From: DYHD01 sp964411065
Lineage (GTDB): Bacteria > Nitrospirota > Thermodesulfovibrionia > Thermodesulfovibrionales > Dissulfurispiraceae
Length of the DNA stretch: 11,165 nucleotides
Direction: 5' to 3'
Assembly (NCBI GenBank): GCA_964411065.1
Contig: CAYPJO010000060.1
Coordinates: 1-11,165, forward strand
Part shown: positions 1 to 6,977 of the stretch, in pieces
Position numbering within the stretch: position 1 is the stretch's first letter
How the letters are laid out: each line of letters opens with the position of its first letter
The notes under the pieces: model-generated
The model's input: only the letters and a program-made list of their open reading frames with translations
Told to the model about the DNA's origin: nothing
Database searches by the model: none
Position numbers and translations under genes: made by a program

Positions 1-51
1 AGGAACCGATGGAAGTCTAAAAAGGAATCTTAATTAAAGAGGGTATAGAAT

Positions 52-678
52 ATGTGGATAAAATGTTTGCCAGTTGGGCCGTTAGAGGGTAATTGCTTTA
101 TCGTTGCTGACGAGGATACTAAAGAGTGTATGATTATTGACCCAGGGGACGAACCTGATAGAATTATGGAGATTGTCAGAGATAATAATTTGAGGGTATC
201 TTATATAGTTTGTACTCATGGACATTTTGATCATGTTGGCTGTGTTGGCGATATTAAAGCTTTAACTAAGGCTAAAATAATTCTCCATGAGGAAGAACTC
301 GAGATATACAATATGGCAAGAGATATGGCCTCTTTTTGGGGTTTTGATATAGATCCTTTACCAGAGCCCGATATCTTAGTGAGGGAGGGTGATGTTATTC
401 AGGTGGGGTCACTATCGTTTCAGGTCCTCCATACACCAGGACATAGCCCTGGAGGAATCAGCCTATATACTGAGGGAGTGGTGATAACAGGAGATACTCT
501 TTTTGCCGGTTCTGTGGGAAGAACAGATTTTCATGGAGGTGATACTTATAGGCTCAGAGACTCTTTCAGGAGATTAATGTCATTGCCAGGAAATACGAAA
601 GTTCTTGCAGGGCACGGACCTGCTACAACAATAGACAAGGAAAAAAGAACGAATATGTTTTCTTTTAGTTGGTTATAA
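52..678 (+). CDS. MBL-fold metallo-hydrolase, glyoxalase II-like
   Basis: This is a 208-residue cytoplasmic hydrolase of the metallo-beta-lactamase fold (hydroxyacylglutathione hydrolase/YcbL-like group), expected to bind two metal ions and hydrolyse a thioester or related ester. The metal motif HxHxDH is at residues 56-61 (THGHFDH context). Further ligands fit H131 in TPGHSPGG, D148 in TGDTLF and H188 in AGHGPATT. It is a single-domain protein of the usual length for the short YcbL type and lacks the C-terminal substrate domain of true GloB, so glyoxalase II activity is not assured. The ATG is preceded by a purine-rich AAAGAGGG ribosome site at about 37-43. No gene can be confirmed upstream within the window. 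It is separated from greA by about 110 bases and may be a separate unit. The family assignment is firm; the substrate is unknown. Confidence 0.93.
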   Translation: MWIKCLPVGPLEGNCFIVADEDTKECMIIDPGDEPDRIMEIVRDNNLRVSYIVCTHGHFDHVGCVGDIKALTKAKIILHEEELEIYNMARDMASFWGFDIDPLPEPDILVREGDVIQVGSLSFQVLHTPGHSPGGISLYTEGVVITGDTLFAGSVGRTDFHGGDTYRLRDSFRRLMSLPGNTKVLAGHGPATTIDKEKRTNMFSFSWL

Positions 679-752
679 TAAAAAACGAGGTTTATGTTCA
701 GTTTTACTAAGGAGTTTTTAAAATTTGAAAATTTTTATATAAAGTGTTATTT

Positions 753-758
753 TATAAT
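753..758 (+). promoter_or_regulatory. Possible -10 element ahead of greA
   Basis: A perfect TATAAT sits 32 bases before the preferred greA start, in the very AT-rich gap 679-790. The nearest good -35-like hexamer (TTGAAA, 725-730) is 22 bases away, too far for a standard spacer, so this is a weak call. If used, transcription would begin near 765, giving a leader of about 25 bases and making greA the first gene of the greA-pyrK-pyrD run. Confidence 0.3.
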
Positions 759-790
759 TTTAAATCTTTAGCATATATCGAATGATTAAG

Positions 791-1264
791 ATGAATCGTA
801 TACCTATAACTGTAGAAGGTTTTCAGAAGTTAAAAGATGAATTAGACCGTTTGATAAAGATTGAAAGACCTGCAGTGATTCAAGCAATTGCAGAAGCAAG
901 AGCTCATGGAGACCTTTCAGAGAATGCTGAATATCATGCGGCTAAAGAAAAACAGGGCTTTATTGAAGCAAGAATTAAGGAATTACAGATGAAAATTGCT
1001 CTTGCAGAAGTAATCGACCCCAAGAAGGTGAATCAATCGAGTGTTGCTTTTGGTGCTAAAGTTAAAGTTGTCGATATAGAAGCAGATGAGGAATATGAGT
1101 TTATTTTAGTTGGTCCTGACGAGGCTGACATTAAGCAAAAAAAGATATCCATAAGTTCTCCTGTAGGAAAAGCCCTTTTAGGTAAAAAGGTTGGTGATAT
1201 TGCAGTGGTAAAAGCTCCTGCAAGAACAATTGAATACGAAATTGTAGAGATAAGCTTTGCCTAA
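791..1264 (+). CDS. greA: Transcription elongation factor GreA
   Basis: GreA enters the secondary channel of RNA polymerase and stimulates cleavage of the backtracked transcript 3' end, rescuing arrested complexes. The protein shows the N-terminal coiled-coil hairpin (about residues 1-75) with the tip signature AHGDLSENAEYHAAKEKQ, and a C-terminal FKBP-like domain (about 85-157) with the family motif SPVGKALLGKKVGD at 123-136. Two ATGs are possible. Starting at 791 gives 157 residues and places the catalytic acidic pair at D41 and E44, the same numbering as E. coli GreA, so I prefer it to the ATG at 782, which adds three residues. Neither start has a convincing Shine-Dalgarno sequence. The 3' end overlaps pyrK by 8 bases, so this general factor appears co-transcribed with pyrimidine genes. 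Confidence 0.96.
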   Translation: MNRIPITVEGFQKLKDELDRLIKIERPAVIQAIAEARAHGDLSENAEYHAAKEKQGFIEARIKELQMKIALAEVIDPKKVNQSSVAFGAKVKVVDIEADEEYEFILVGPDEADIKQKKISISSPVGKALLGKKVGDIAVVKAPARTIEYEIVEISFA

Positions 1265-2048
1265 ATATTTTTCCGCAGAAACTATAAATAACCTTCCTGT
1301 TGAAAGTAATTTTAATCTTATAACCCTGAAACCTCTGTCTGAAACAATTGAGCCAAAGCCAGGGCAATTCTATATGCTCCAGGCAGGGAATAGTTTAGAC
1401 CCCCTCCTTAAAAGGCCCTTAAGCATCTTCGACTTTAAAGATGGAGAGTTATATTTTTTATTTAAAAGAAGGGGTAAAGGAACAAACTATCTAAGCCGTA
1501 TAAGAAAAGGCGAAATAATTAATCTCATAGGTCCTCTTGGAAATGGCTGGCCACAGCCTGAAAGGGAGTTCATAGCGATTGCAGGGGGCATAGGAATCGC
1601 CTCCATAATGTTTTTGCTAAAAAAGTATAAAGACAAAGGACTACTTTTTTATGGTGCAAAGAAAAGTACAGAACTAATTATGTTAGAGGAAGTTTCCAAA
1701 TTAGTAAAGACTTATTTTCTCTCCACAGATGATGGTTCCTCTGGAGCTAAGTGTTTGGTAAGCGAGCTTTTTTTAAGAATTTTAGAATCAAAGCAATTTG
1801 ATAAAAATTTACCTATTTACTGTTGTGGCTCCATTCCAATGCTCGAGGCTTTTTCCAGAATAATTCAGCAACATGATTTAACTTGTTATGTCTCCGTTGA
1901 AGAATATATGGCTTGTGGTGTTGGTGCATGTTTAGGATGTGTGATTAGAGTTGCTAATGATGCAGAGGGCGGTTTTTCATATAAAACCGTATGTAAAGAT
2001 GGTCCAATCTTTAATTTAAAGGAGATTCTATGGGATCAGGATTCATAG
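1257..2048 (+). CDS. pyrK: Dihydroorotate dehydrogenase B, electron transfer subunit PyrK
   Basis: PyrK passes electrons from the FMN of PyrD through FAD and a [2Fe-2S] cluster to NAD+ in the class 1B enzyme. The 263-residue protein has the ferredoxin-reductase layout: an FAD-binding barrel with RPLSIFD (53-59), a nucleotide-binding fold with AGGIGIA (109-115), and a CGSIPML segment (190-196). The cluster motif is C220-x4-C225-x2-C228-x17-C246 in the EEYMACGVGACLGC region, complete. The start is a TTG at 1257, inside the last codons of greA (8-base overlap). No ATG lies in the first 39 codons, and the reading MPKYFSAETI is a reasonable family N terminus, although the ribosome site is weak. 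The 3' end overlaps pyrD by 19 bases. The presence of PyrK identifies the adjacent PyrD as NAD-linked. Confidence 0.95.
   Translation: MPKYFSAETINNLPVESNFNLITLKPLSETIEPKPGQFYMLQAGNSLDPLLKRPLSIFDFKDGELYFLFKRRGKGTNYLSRIRKGEIINLIGPLGNGWPQPEREFIAIAGGIGIASIMFLLKKYKDKGLLFYGAKKSTELIMLEEVSKLVKTYFLSTDDGSSGAKCLVSELFLRILESKQFDKNLPIYCCGSIPMLEAFSRIIQQHDLTCYVSVEEYMACGVGACLGCVIRVANDAEGGFSYKTVCKDGPIFNLKEILWDQDS
2018..2024 (+). promoter_or_regulatory. Ribosome binding site of pyrD inside pyrK
   Basis: AAAGGAG lies five bases before the pyrD ATG at 2030 and within the pyrK coding region. It supports this ATG as the pyrD start and the 19-base overlap of the two genes. Confidence 0.8.
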
Positions 2049-2968
2049 ATGTTGAAAAGCCCAATCTATCTGTTGAAATAGCCTCCTTGAAACTTCAAAA
2101 CCCTGTGATGACAGCCTCGGGGACTTTTGGATATGGAAATGAGTATTCAGAATTTTTCGATGTTAGTAAGCTTGGAGCTATTGTAGTAAAAGGTTTGTCA
2201 ATCAAGCCTAAAAAAGGCAACCCACCTCCTCGAATTATTGAAACCCCTGCTGGAATGATAAACTCTATAGGATTACAGAACATCGGGATTGAACTCTTTT
2301 TAAAAGAGAAATTGCCTTTTTTAATGAGTTTTCAAATCCCAATAATAGTTAACTTTTTTGGTGATACTATAGATGAGTTTATAAAAGCCGCAGAAGTCCT
2401 TTCATTGGCGAAGGGCATAGATGCTCTCGAGATGAATGTATCTTGTCCTAATAAAGAAGCAGGATGGTGTATTTTTGGAACAGATCCTGTAACCTTAGAG
2501 GAAGTAGTTACTAAAGTTAGGAGGGTTTCTCGCTTACCCTTAATTGTAAAACTTTCTCCAAATGTTTCAGATATCGCATTGATGGCAAGAATTGCACAAA
2601 ATGCAGGAGCAGATGCTATTTCTCTTGTTAATACTTTCACAGCAATGGTTGTAGATATAAAAAGAAAGAGACCAGCCTTGGCTAATATCACAGGCGGACT
2701 GTCAGGACCTGCTATAAGGCCAATAGCAGTGAGAATGGTTTGGCAAGTATGTAAGGAAATAAATATTCCTGTTATTGGTATGGGTGGAATAGTAAACTAT
2801 AAAGATGCATTAGAGTTTCTTATTGTAGGTGCTAAAGCTGTTGCAGTGGGAACTGCAAATTTTGTCAACCCTCTTACGACTATTGAGATCATCGAGGGTA
2901 TTGAAAGATATTTGATTGACGAAGGTATCCCAGATATTAATCTACTAATAGGAAGTCTTAAAATATGA
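2030..2968 (+). CDS. pyrD: Dihydroorotate dehydrogenase B, catalytic subunit (class 1B)
   Basis: This FMN-dependent TIM-barrel enzyme oxidises dihydroorotate to orotate, the fourth step of de novo pyrimidine synthesis, in the cytoplasm. At 312 residues it has normal family length. Visible motifs are VVKGLS (52-57), GNPPPRIIETPAGMINSIGLQN (63-84), the catalytic-base segment NVSCPN with Cys139, VKLSPNV (173-179), NT (201-202), GGLSGPAI (222-229), GMGGI (250-254) and GTANF (274-278) for phosphate and flavin contacts. The active-site cysteine, instead of serine, places it in class 1, and the adjacent pyrK makes it 1B, with NAD+ as final acceptor. The gene overlaps pyrK by 19 bases and has its own strong ribosome site. 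Its stop overlaps the next start (ATGA at 2965-2968). No other pyr genes are in the window. Confidence 0.97.
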   Translation: MGSGFIDVEKPNLSVEIASLKLQNPVMTASGTFGYGNEYSEFFDVSKLGAIVVKGLSIKPKKGNPPPRIIETPAGMINSIGLQNIGIELFLKEKLPFLMSFQIPIIVNFFGDTIDEFIKAAEVLSLAKGIDALEMNVSCPNKEAGWCIFGTDPVTLEEVVTKVRRVSRLPLIVKLSPNVSDIALMARIAQNAGADAISLVNTFTAMVVDIKRKRPALANITGGLSGPAIRPIAVRMVWQVCKEINIPVIGMGGIVNYKDALEFLIVGAKAVAVGTANFVNPLTTIEIIEGIERYLIDEGIPDINLLIGSLKI

Positions 2969-3675
2969 TGAACAAGGAAGTTTTGACAACTGAAGTTAAA
3001 TCTTTTGCTAAGTCCTTGGGGGCTGATCTGGTAGGGATTGCTGACTTATCCCCCTTTAAAGGTTATATAACTATTCCTGAAAATCTTTTAGATCCCTATA
3101 CGAATGCAATTTCTATAGCAGTCCATTTAGATGATGACATCATAGATTCAATAATTGATTCGCCCACACCTGAATATGCTGACCACTATAGAGCAGTAAA
3201 CATGCTTTTAGATAAGATTACTTCTCAAATAGTCACCTGGATTTCTGCTAAGGGTTTTATATCTCAGGCGATACCAGCATCTCTAATTGTTGATGAGGAA
3301 AGGCTCTTAGGTAGTATCTCTCACAAGGCTATCGCAAGGATTGCTGGTATTGGATGGCAGGGTAAAAATCTTCTGATAATTAGCCCCCAGTATGGCCCCA
3401 GAATAAGGTTAGCTACTGTGCTGACTAATATGTCTTTAATTGCTGACCAGCCCTTAAAGAATAGGTGCGGAAAATGCGAAGAGTGTTTTAAAGCTTGTCC
3501 CTCTTCAGCAATCAGGAATGTATTCACTGAAAGCCATTATAATACAAGAGAAGACGCAGTTTATATAGAAAGGTGTTACAGTAGACTCAAAACCTTTAAA
3601 GCCAACCCAAAAATCAGAGCAACTATTTGCGGAGTATGTATTAAAGCCTGCCCCTTTGGTAGAAAGAGCTCTTAA
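2965..3675 (+). CDS. Short QueG-like (COG1600) double [4Fe-4S] cluster protein
   Basis: This is a 236-residue cytoplasmic iron-sulfur protein related to epoxyqueuosine reductase. The central part carries the QueG-type segment HKAIARIAGIGWQGKNLL (about 120-137), followed by two cysteine clusters: C168-x2-C171-x2-C174-x3-C178P, and C222-x2-C225-x3-C229P with C204 as a likely fourth ligand. True QueG is about 380 residues with a C-terminal HEAT-like extension; that part is absent here and the protein ends just after the second cluster. The N terminus (VKSFAKSLGADLVGIADL) and length match the short QueG-like proteins of anaerobes, whose substrate is not known to me, so I do not assign queuosine synthesis. 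It starts with an ATGA overlap with pyrD and has an AGGAAG site at 2950-2955, so it is probably translated with pyrD. Confidence 0.85.
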   Translation: MMNKEVLTTEVKSFAKSLGADLVGIADLSPFKGYITIPENLLDPYTNAISIAVHLDDDIIDSIIDSPTPEYADHYRAVNMLLDKITSQIVTWISAKGFISQAIPASLIVDEERLLGSISHKAIARIAGIGWQGKNLLIISPQYGPRIRLATVLTNMSLIADQPLKNRCGKCEECFKACPSSAIRNVFTESHYNTREDAVYIERCYSRLKTFKANPKIRATICGVCIKACPFGRKSS

Positions 3676-3687
3676 AAAAACGTTTTT
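3664..3687. other. Two adjacent palindromes at the end of the pyr run
   Basis: AAGAGCTCTT (3664-3673) spans the stop codon of the QueG-like gene and is followed at once by AAAAACGTTTTT (3676-3687). Each is a perfect dyad. They might act together as a weak 3' structure, but neither makes a loop-bearing hairpin with a T-run, so a terminator role is uncertain. Confidence 0.35.
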
Positions 3688-3951
3688 CAATAGGGCAAAC
3701 ATAATCTAAGATACTCACAAAGGAATTAATATGGGGTTTGTGCCAAAAAGTAAATGGCAATAGTGCCCCTTTGAGGACCTGTTAAGAGAGATGTTTTGAG
3801 TAAGTCGAAGTGATTTATATTGCTAAAGACTGAAGAAAAGGAAATTATAATTGTAACTTATTAGAGTCCTTCTATATTCTTAGTTGATTTTATTCAGAAC
3901 ATATGATTTATTTAAAGATAGTTAATTATTCCTTAGTGAGGAGGGTTAGTA

Positions 3952-4422
3952 ATGTTTGAGCTTGATATCCCTGGTTTTGGGAGTGTGAGGCTCTTTCATC
4001 TTGTTTCTGACTTTACAGGCACACTATCAGTAGATGGCAAACTTATTGATGGCGTTAGAGAAAAACTCAATGAAGTCGCTAAGTTCTTGAAAGTCCATAT
4101 ACTCACAGCTGACACTTTCGGAAGAGCAAAGGCTGAATTAGAGGGGATAGAATGTGAAGTGCATATTTTGGAGGGTGAAGATCATGATATTCAAAAAGCA
4201 GAATTTGTGAATATGTTAGGCCCTTCTTCTGTTTTTGCTTTAGGTAATGGGAACAATGATAGACGGATGCTTTCTACCGCAAAAATCGGAGTGGCAGTTT
4301 GTTTAGCTGAGGGATGTGCGGTAGATGCGATTAAGTCTGCTGATATCGTTGTGAAATCGCCTCTTGATGCCTTTGATTTGTTGCTCAATCCAAAAAGGCT
4401 AAAAGCTACTTTGAGATTTTAA
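3952..4422 (+). CDS. Soluble P-type ATPase-like HAD phosphatase (COG4087 type)
   Basis: A 156-residue HAD-superfamily hydrolase that resembles the phosphorylation domain of P-type ATPases without any membrane segment. Motif I is DFTGTLS (20-26), close to the P-type DKTGTLT: the second aspartate typical of ordinary HAD phosphatases is replaced by threonine, and D20 would form the aspartyl phosphate. Motif II is LTADTFGRAKAELEGI (51-66, compare LTGD...A...GI), motif III is K82 in QKAEFV, and motif IV is GNGNND (98-103) with D103 binding Mg2+. The tail LDAFDLLLNPKRLKATLRF (138-156) fits the COG4087 group, which includes Methanocaldococcus MJ0968. A strong GAGGAGGG ribosome site (3939-3946) sets the ATG. 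trmJ follows after 54 bases. The fold is clear; the natural substrate is unknown. Confidence 0.85.
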   Translation: MFELDIPGFGSVRLFHLVSDFTGTLSVDGKLIDGVREKLNEVAKFLKVHILTADTFGRAKAELEGIECEVHILEGEDHDIQKAEFVNMLGPSSVFALGNGNNDRRMLSTAKIGVAVCLAEGCAVDAIKSADIVVKSPLDAFDLLLNPKRLKATLRF

Positions 4423-4476
4423 ATAAAATTAAAGTAAGAATTAAAAGCAAAGTAAAAACTTAAGTCATCCAAGACC

Positions 4477-5220
4477 ATGTCGAGCAATTGGAGAGATAAT
4501 ATTTATTTTATCTTGGTGGAGCCTAAGGAAGCAGGTAATATAGGAGCCTCTGCAAGGGCAATAAAAAACATGGGATTTAGACATCTTTGCTTGGTAAGCC
4601 AAAAAAATGTCTTAACAGATGAAGCAAGATGGTTAGCTCATAATGCCTTAGATGTATTGGAATCATGCCGTATCTATAATTCTCTTAGTGAGGCAATTAA
4701 AGATAAGTCTATGGTGGTAGGAACCACGAGAAGAATGGGTAAAAGAAGAGGCGTAATAGTCCCGGTTAATGACGGTGTTGAGAGATTATTCAATATTGCA
4801 AAGAACAATAAGGTAGCTATACTTTTTGGTAGAGAAGATAAAGGTCTTTTAAACGAAGAGATCGATCTTTGTGGATTTCTAATCACAATACCTACCAGTG
4901 AAGAACAGCCATCCTTAAATCTTGCTCAGGCAGTTTTAATTGTCGCTTATGAGTTATCTAAAAAGGAGTTGAGTGGTAAAATTAAGTTTAATGAAAATAT
5001 TTTCTTAGTCAACCAAGCTGAATTGAATGCTTTGTATGAAAGAATTTTGCAATGTTTGATTCTACTTGGATATATACCTCGCGGGGATAGGGATCTTGAG
5101 AAAAAGATTATGCAAAATTTAAAGCATTTTTTAGGAAGGGCAGGTCTTACAAACTGGGAATTAAAGATGCTTCATGGCATATGTTCTCAGGTGATGGAGC
5201 GTTTTAAAAAGATGGAGTAA
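4477..5220 (+). CDS. trmJ: tRNA (cytidine/uridine-32 2'-O)-methyltransferase, TrmJ family
   Basis: A SPOUT-class (SpoU/TrmH superfamily) methyltransferase that uses S-adenosylmethionine to methylate the ribose of tRNA position 32. The knotted domain shows all three motifs: EPKEAGNIGASARAIKNMGF (15-34, catalytic-site N21 and R27), ILFGREDKGLLNEEI (115-129) and IPTSEEQPSLNLAQAV (138-153). A helical C-terminal extension (about 165-247) is typical of TrmJ rather than short TrmL. The ATG gives an N terminus of family length. An in-frame stop lies 10 codons upstream with no alternative start between, and no Shine-Dalgarno sequence is visible. It follows the HAD gene by 54 bases and converges on the membrane iron-sulfur gene, stop to stop 44 bases apart. 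The family is certain; the exact tRNA target rests on overall similarity. Confidence 0.9.
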   Translation: MSSNWRDNIYFILVEPKEAGNIGASARAIKNMGFRHLCLVSQKNVLTDEARWLAHNALDVLESCRIYNSLSEAIKDKSMVVGTTRRMGKRRGVIVPVNDGVERLFNIAKNNKVAILFGREDKGLLNEEIDLCGFLITIPTSEEQPSLNLAQAVLIVAYELSKKELSGKIKFNENIFLVNQAELNALYERILQCLILLGYIPRGDRDLEKKIMQNLKHFLGRAGLTNWELKMLHGICSQVMERFKKME

Positions 5221-5251
5221 TTTAGATTTTAGGTCGAAGATTTTATTTTGA

Positions 5252-5285
5252 ATAGTTTCAAAAGTTAGAAGGAAAATGAAACTAT
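5252..5285. terminator. Possible stem-loop between convergent genes
   Basis: ATAGTTTCA (5252-5260) pairs with TGAAACTAT (5277-5285), a 9-bp perfect stem with a 16-base purine-rich loop. It lies between trmJ and the convergent COG0348 gene and includes the last codons of the latter. No T-run follows on either strand, so termination is only a possibility. Confidence 0.3.
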
Positions 5286-6635
5286 GTAAGCAAAATATAC
5301 CATTACCACAAGGCTATTAAGTATTAAAAAATTAGGCTTTTTCAAAACTCCCTCGAAATCCCCACGATAAAACAGATAGAGCACATAATGGCATGCAAGA
5401 GCGCCTATTGTCAAAAGTGTGGTACAAAACAAATTAATAAAGGTAGCTGAAATTGAAAAAGTTAAGTGTTCCAAGGGAAACCCAAATTGTCTCCCCAATG
5501 TGGGAAAGAAATCTCCTACATTCGATAATAAGTACTTAAGCCTATAAACGAGCTCGCCGGTGAATGCTAACGGTACAAGCACCGGAACCATCGGAGAAAA
5601 CTTTCCAAATATTTCATCCTCCGTTAAGCCGAAAAGCTTTGAGCCAAATTTTGTTAAAAAAATAAAAAAGAAAAAACCTATCACTAAAAAGACGGAAAAA
5701 GTTAAAAGATTTGAGTTTAAAAAGAGAGCTTTGACTTCTCTATACCATTCATGATGTTGACTGAATCTTGCAAGTTGAGACCCTATTAAAAAAGGAATTA
5801 TGTATAGACAGGTCAAATGTCGTCCTTTGTTAATTATAAGCTCAACAAAGGGGTTCCGTAGATTAATGCGCGGAGAGTCAGATTCACATAAAAATAAGCA
5901 TCTCCCACATATTAAGCAGTAAAGATTATTTCTCACATTGAAGGCACCAAGATATACAGGGCATCCTGCCAGGCCATTTCTTCCTCTTTTACAAGAAAAG
6001 GTTTTACATCTCTTGCAGAGTGTATGTTCAGGTCTAAATTCCACTATAGAGATAGTTGATGCTGAACCTATAATTTTACCCATAGGACACAAATGTCTGC
6101 ACCATGCCTGCCCTTTAAATAAAATAGCTGAAAGGGTTGCACCCGTTAAGATACTTAGCAGTAGAAAGGCAGTGCCTGCAGGCCAGTTTTTCATGTCTGT
6201 TACTTCCTCTACATAAATGATAAAAGCCAACAAGATAACGGAGATATGAGGGCAGTATTTACGTAAAAAATACGGCACCTCAAGATTGAAGCTCAGTCCA
6301 AGGTGTTGGAATATTCTACCGATGCCAGGAAAAGGACAAAAACCGCACCAGAGTCTTCCCACGAAAAACCAGCTTAATACGATACTTGTCCACCATATGC
6401 CCCAAGATATGAAGAGCATTATATTTCTGTTGGCTTCCTGGGGTCCAAAAAGTCCTAAAATAATAAGAAAAGTAAAGGAGATATCACCAATAGTTCTGAT
6501 ATAGAATAGGTTTTTTCTATTTAAAAAGAAATACTTAATAACAGGGAATAATTCAAAGAGATTTAATCGAGCATTTTCATCATAATGAGAAAGGATCTTG
6601 AAAACCCTTTTTAAGTTCTCTGATAAATAACTCAT
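5265..6635 (-). CDS. Polytopic membrane 4Fe-4S protein, NapH/CcoG/YccM-like (COG0348)
   Basis: A 456-residue inner-membrane iron-sulfur protein, likely passing electrons between the membrane and a soluble or periplasmic partner. Hydrophobic stretches near 48-64, 72-92, 130-142, 155-173, 276-290, 309-328, 347-363, 392-415 and 436-455 suggest eight or nine helices. Between the early helices are the family motifs WCGFCPFPG (C97/C100) and WCRHLCPMG (C179/C183). A hydrophilic section follows with C207-x2-C210-x4-C215-x9-C225P and C240-x2-C243-x2-C246-x3-C250; the last cysteine is followed by Glu, not the usual Pro. The C-terminal membrane part after residue 275 is long for NapH. The ATG has no ribosome site, but an in-frame stop 10 codons upstream leaves no other start. 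No nap, nos or cco partner is nearby, so the specific role is open. Confidence 0.85.
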   Translation of the reverse strand: MSYLSENLKRVFKILSHYDENARLNLFELFPVIKYFFLNRKNLFYIRTIGDISFTFLIILGLFGPQEANRNIMLFISWGIWWTSIVLSWFFVGRLWCGFCPFPGIGRIFQHLGLSFNLEVPYFLRKYCPHISVILLAFIIYVEEVTDMKNWPAGTAFLLLSILTGATLSAILFKGQAWCRHLCPMGKIIGSASTISIVEFRPEHTLCKRCKTFSCKRGRNGLAGCPVYLGAFNVRNNLYCLICGRCLFLCESDSPRINLRNPFVELIINKGRHLTCLYIIPFLIGSQLARFSQHHEWYREVKALFLNSNLLTFSVFLVIGFFFFIFLTKFGSKLFGLTEDEIFGKFSPMVPVLVPLAFTGELVYRLKYLLSNVGDFFPTLGRQFGFPLEHLTFSISATFINLFCTTLLTIGALACHYVLYLFYRGDFEGVLKKPNFLILNSLVVMVYFAYIVSFSF

Positions 6636-6800
6636 TAGCTGTTGGCTGTTTATTGAAAATGCCTATATAGTGATCTAAAAATTTTAATAGAAGATTGTAG
6701 TTATGTAGATAAATCAATTGCTCATTTTGATTTTTCGTGCACCAAATTCTTGAATAATGTTAAACTTTGTATGGGTGGTCACAAACTCCTAGATTGCTTT

Positions 6801-6977
6801 TTATAAATAGTATACAGTCATACTTATTTGAATATTGAGCCCTTTTACTTTAATTTTATGCTTTAGCTTAATTTGCTTTTCGGTATCAAATGACAGATCT
6901 GATTTGACATTTAAAAGGCTATTGGCTCCGCAATATTTATAAAATAGACCATCTTTGGGGTAAAAATAGCCTTTCAT
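6801..6977 (-). CDS. Possible small ORF overlapping the 3' end of the dGTPase gene
   Basis: A 58-codon open frame begins at an ATG within the last 14 codons of the dGTPase gene in another frame (MKGYFYPKDGLFYKYCGA...) and ends at TAA 6801. It is lysine-rich with a beta-like alternation near the C terminus (IKVKGLNIQISMTVYYL) and a single cysteine. No ribosome site is seen before the ATG and I recognise no family. In DNA this AT-rich, a frame of this length can arise by chance, so it is a weak candidate. It covers much of the gap 6636-6936, in which I see no RNA gene, strong terminator or other coding signal; a weak TATATA -10-like box lies about 28 bases before the COG0348 start. Confidence 0.25.
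   Translation of the reverse strand: MKGYFYPKDGLFYKYCGANSLLNVKSDLSFDTEKQIKLKHKIKVKGLNIQISMTVYYL

Noticed and set aside
1..37. Possible tail of an upstream gene (a short frame ending GTDGSLKRNLN at a TAA 35-37)
   Set aside because: Only 11 codons are visible, other frames also end nearby, and no family can be recognised.
694..771. 25-codon ORF between the MBL gene and greA, preceded by CGAGG
   Set aside because: Very short, composed almost entirely of AT-rich codons as chance would give, and it lies across the candidate greA -10 box.
2965..3675. Annotation as queuosine biosynthesis enzyme QueG
   Set aside because: The protein is about 140 residues shorter than QueG and lacks its C-terminal extension; only the core similarity is supported.
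3952..4422. Fragment of a membrane ion-transporting P-type ATPase
   Set aside because: All four HAD motifs are complete, it has its own strong ribosome site, and both ends look intact; no membrane-domain remnants flank it.
5560..6504. Plus-strand open frames within the COG0348 gene region
   Set aside because: They are antisense shadows of a gene with intact cysteine motifs and membrane segments on the minus strand.
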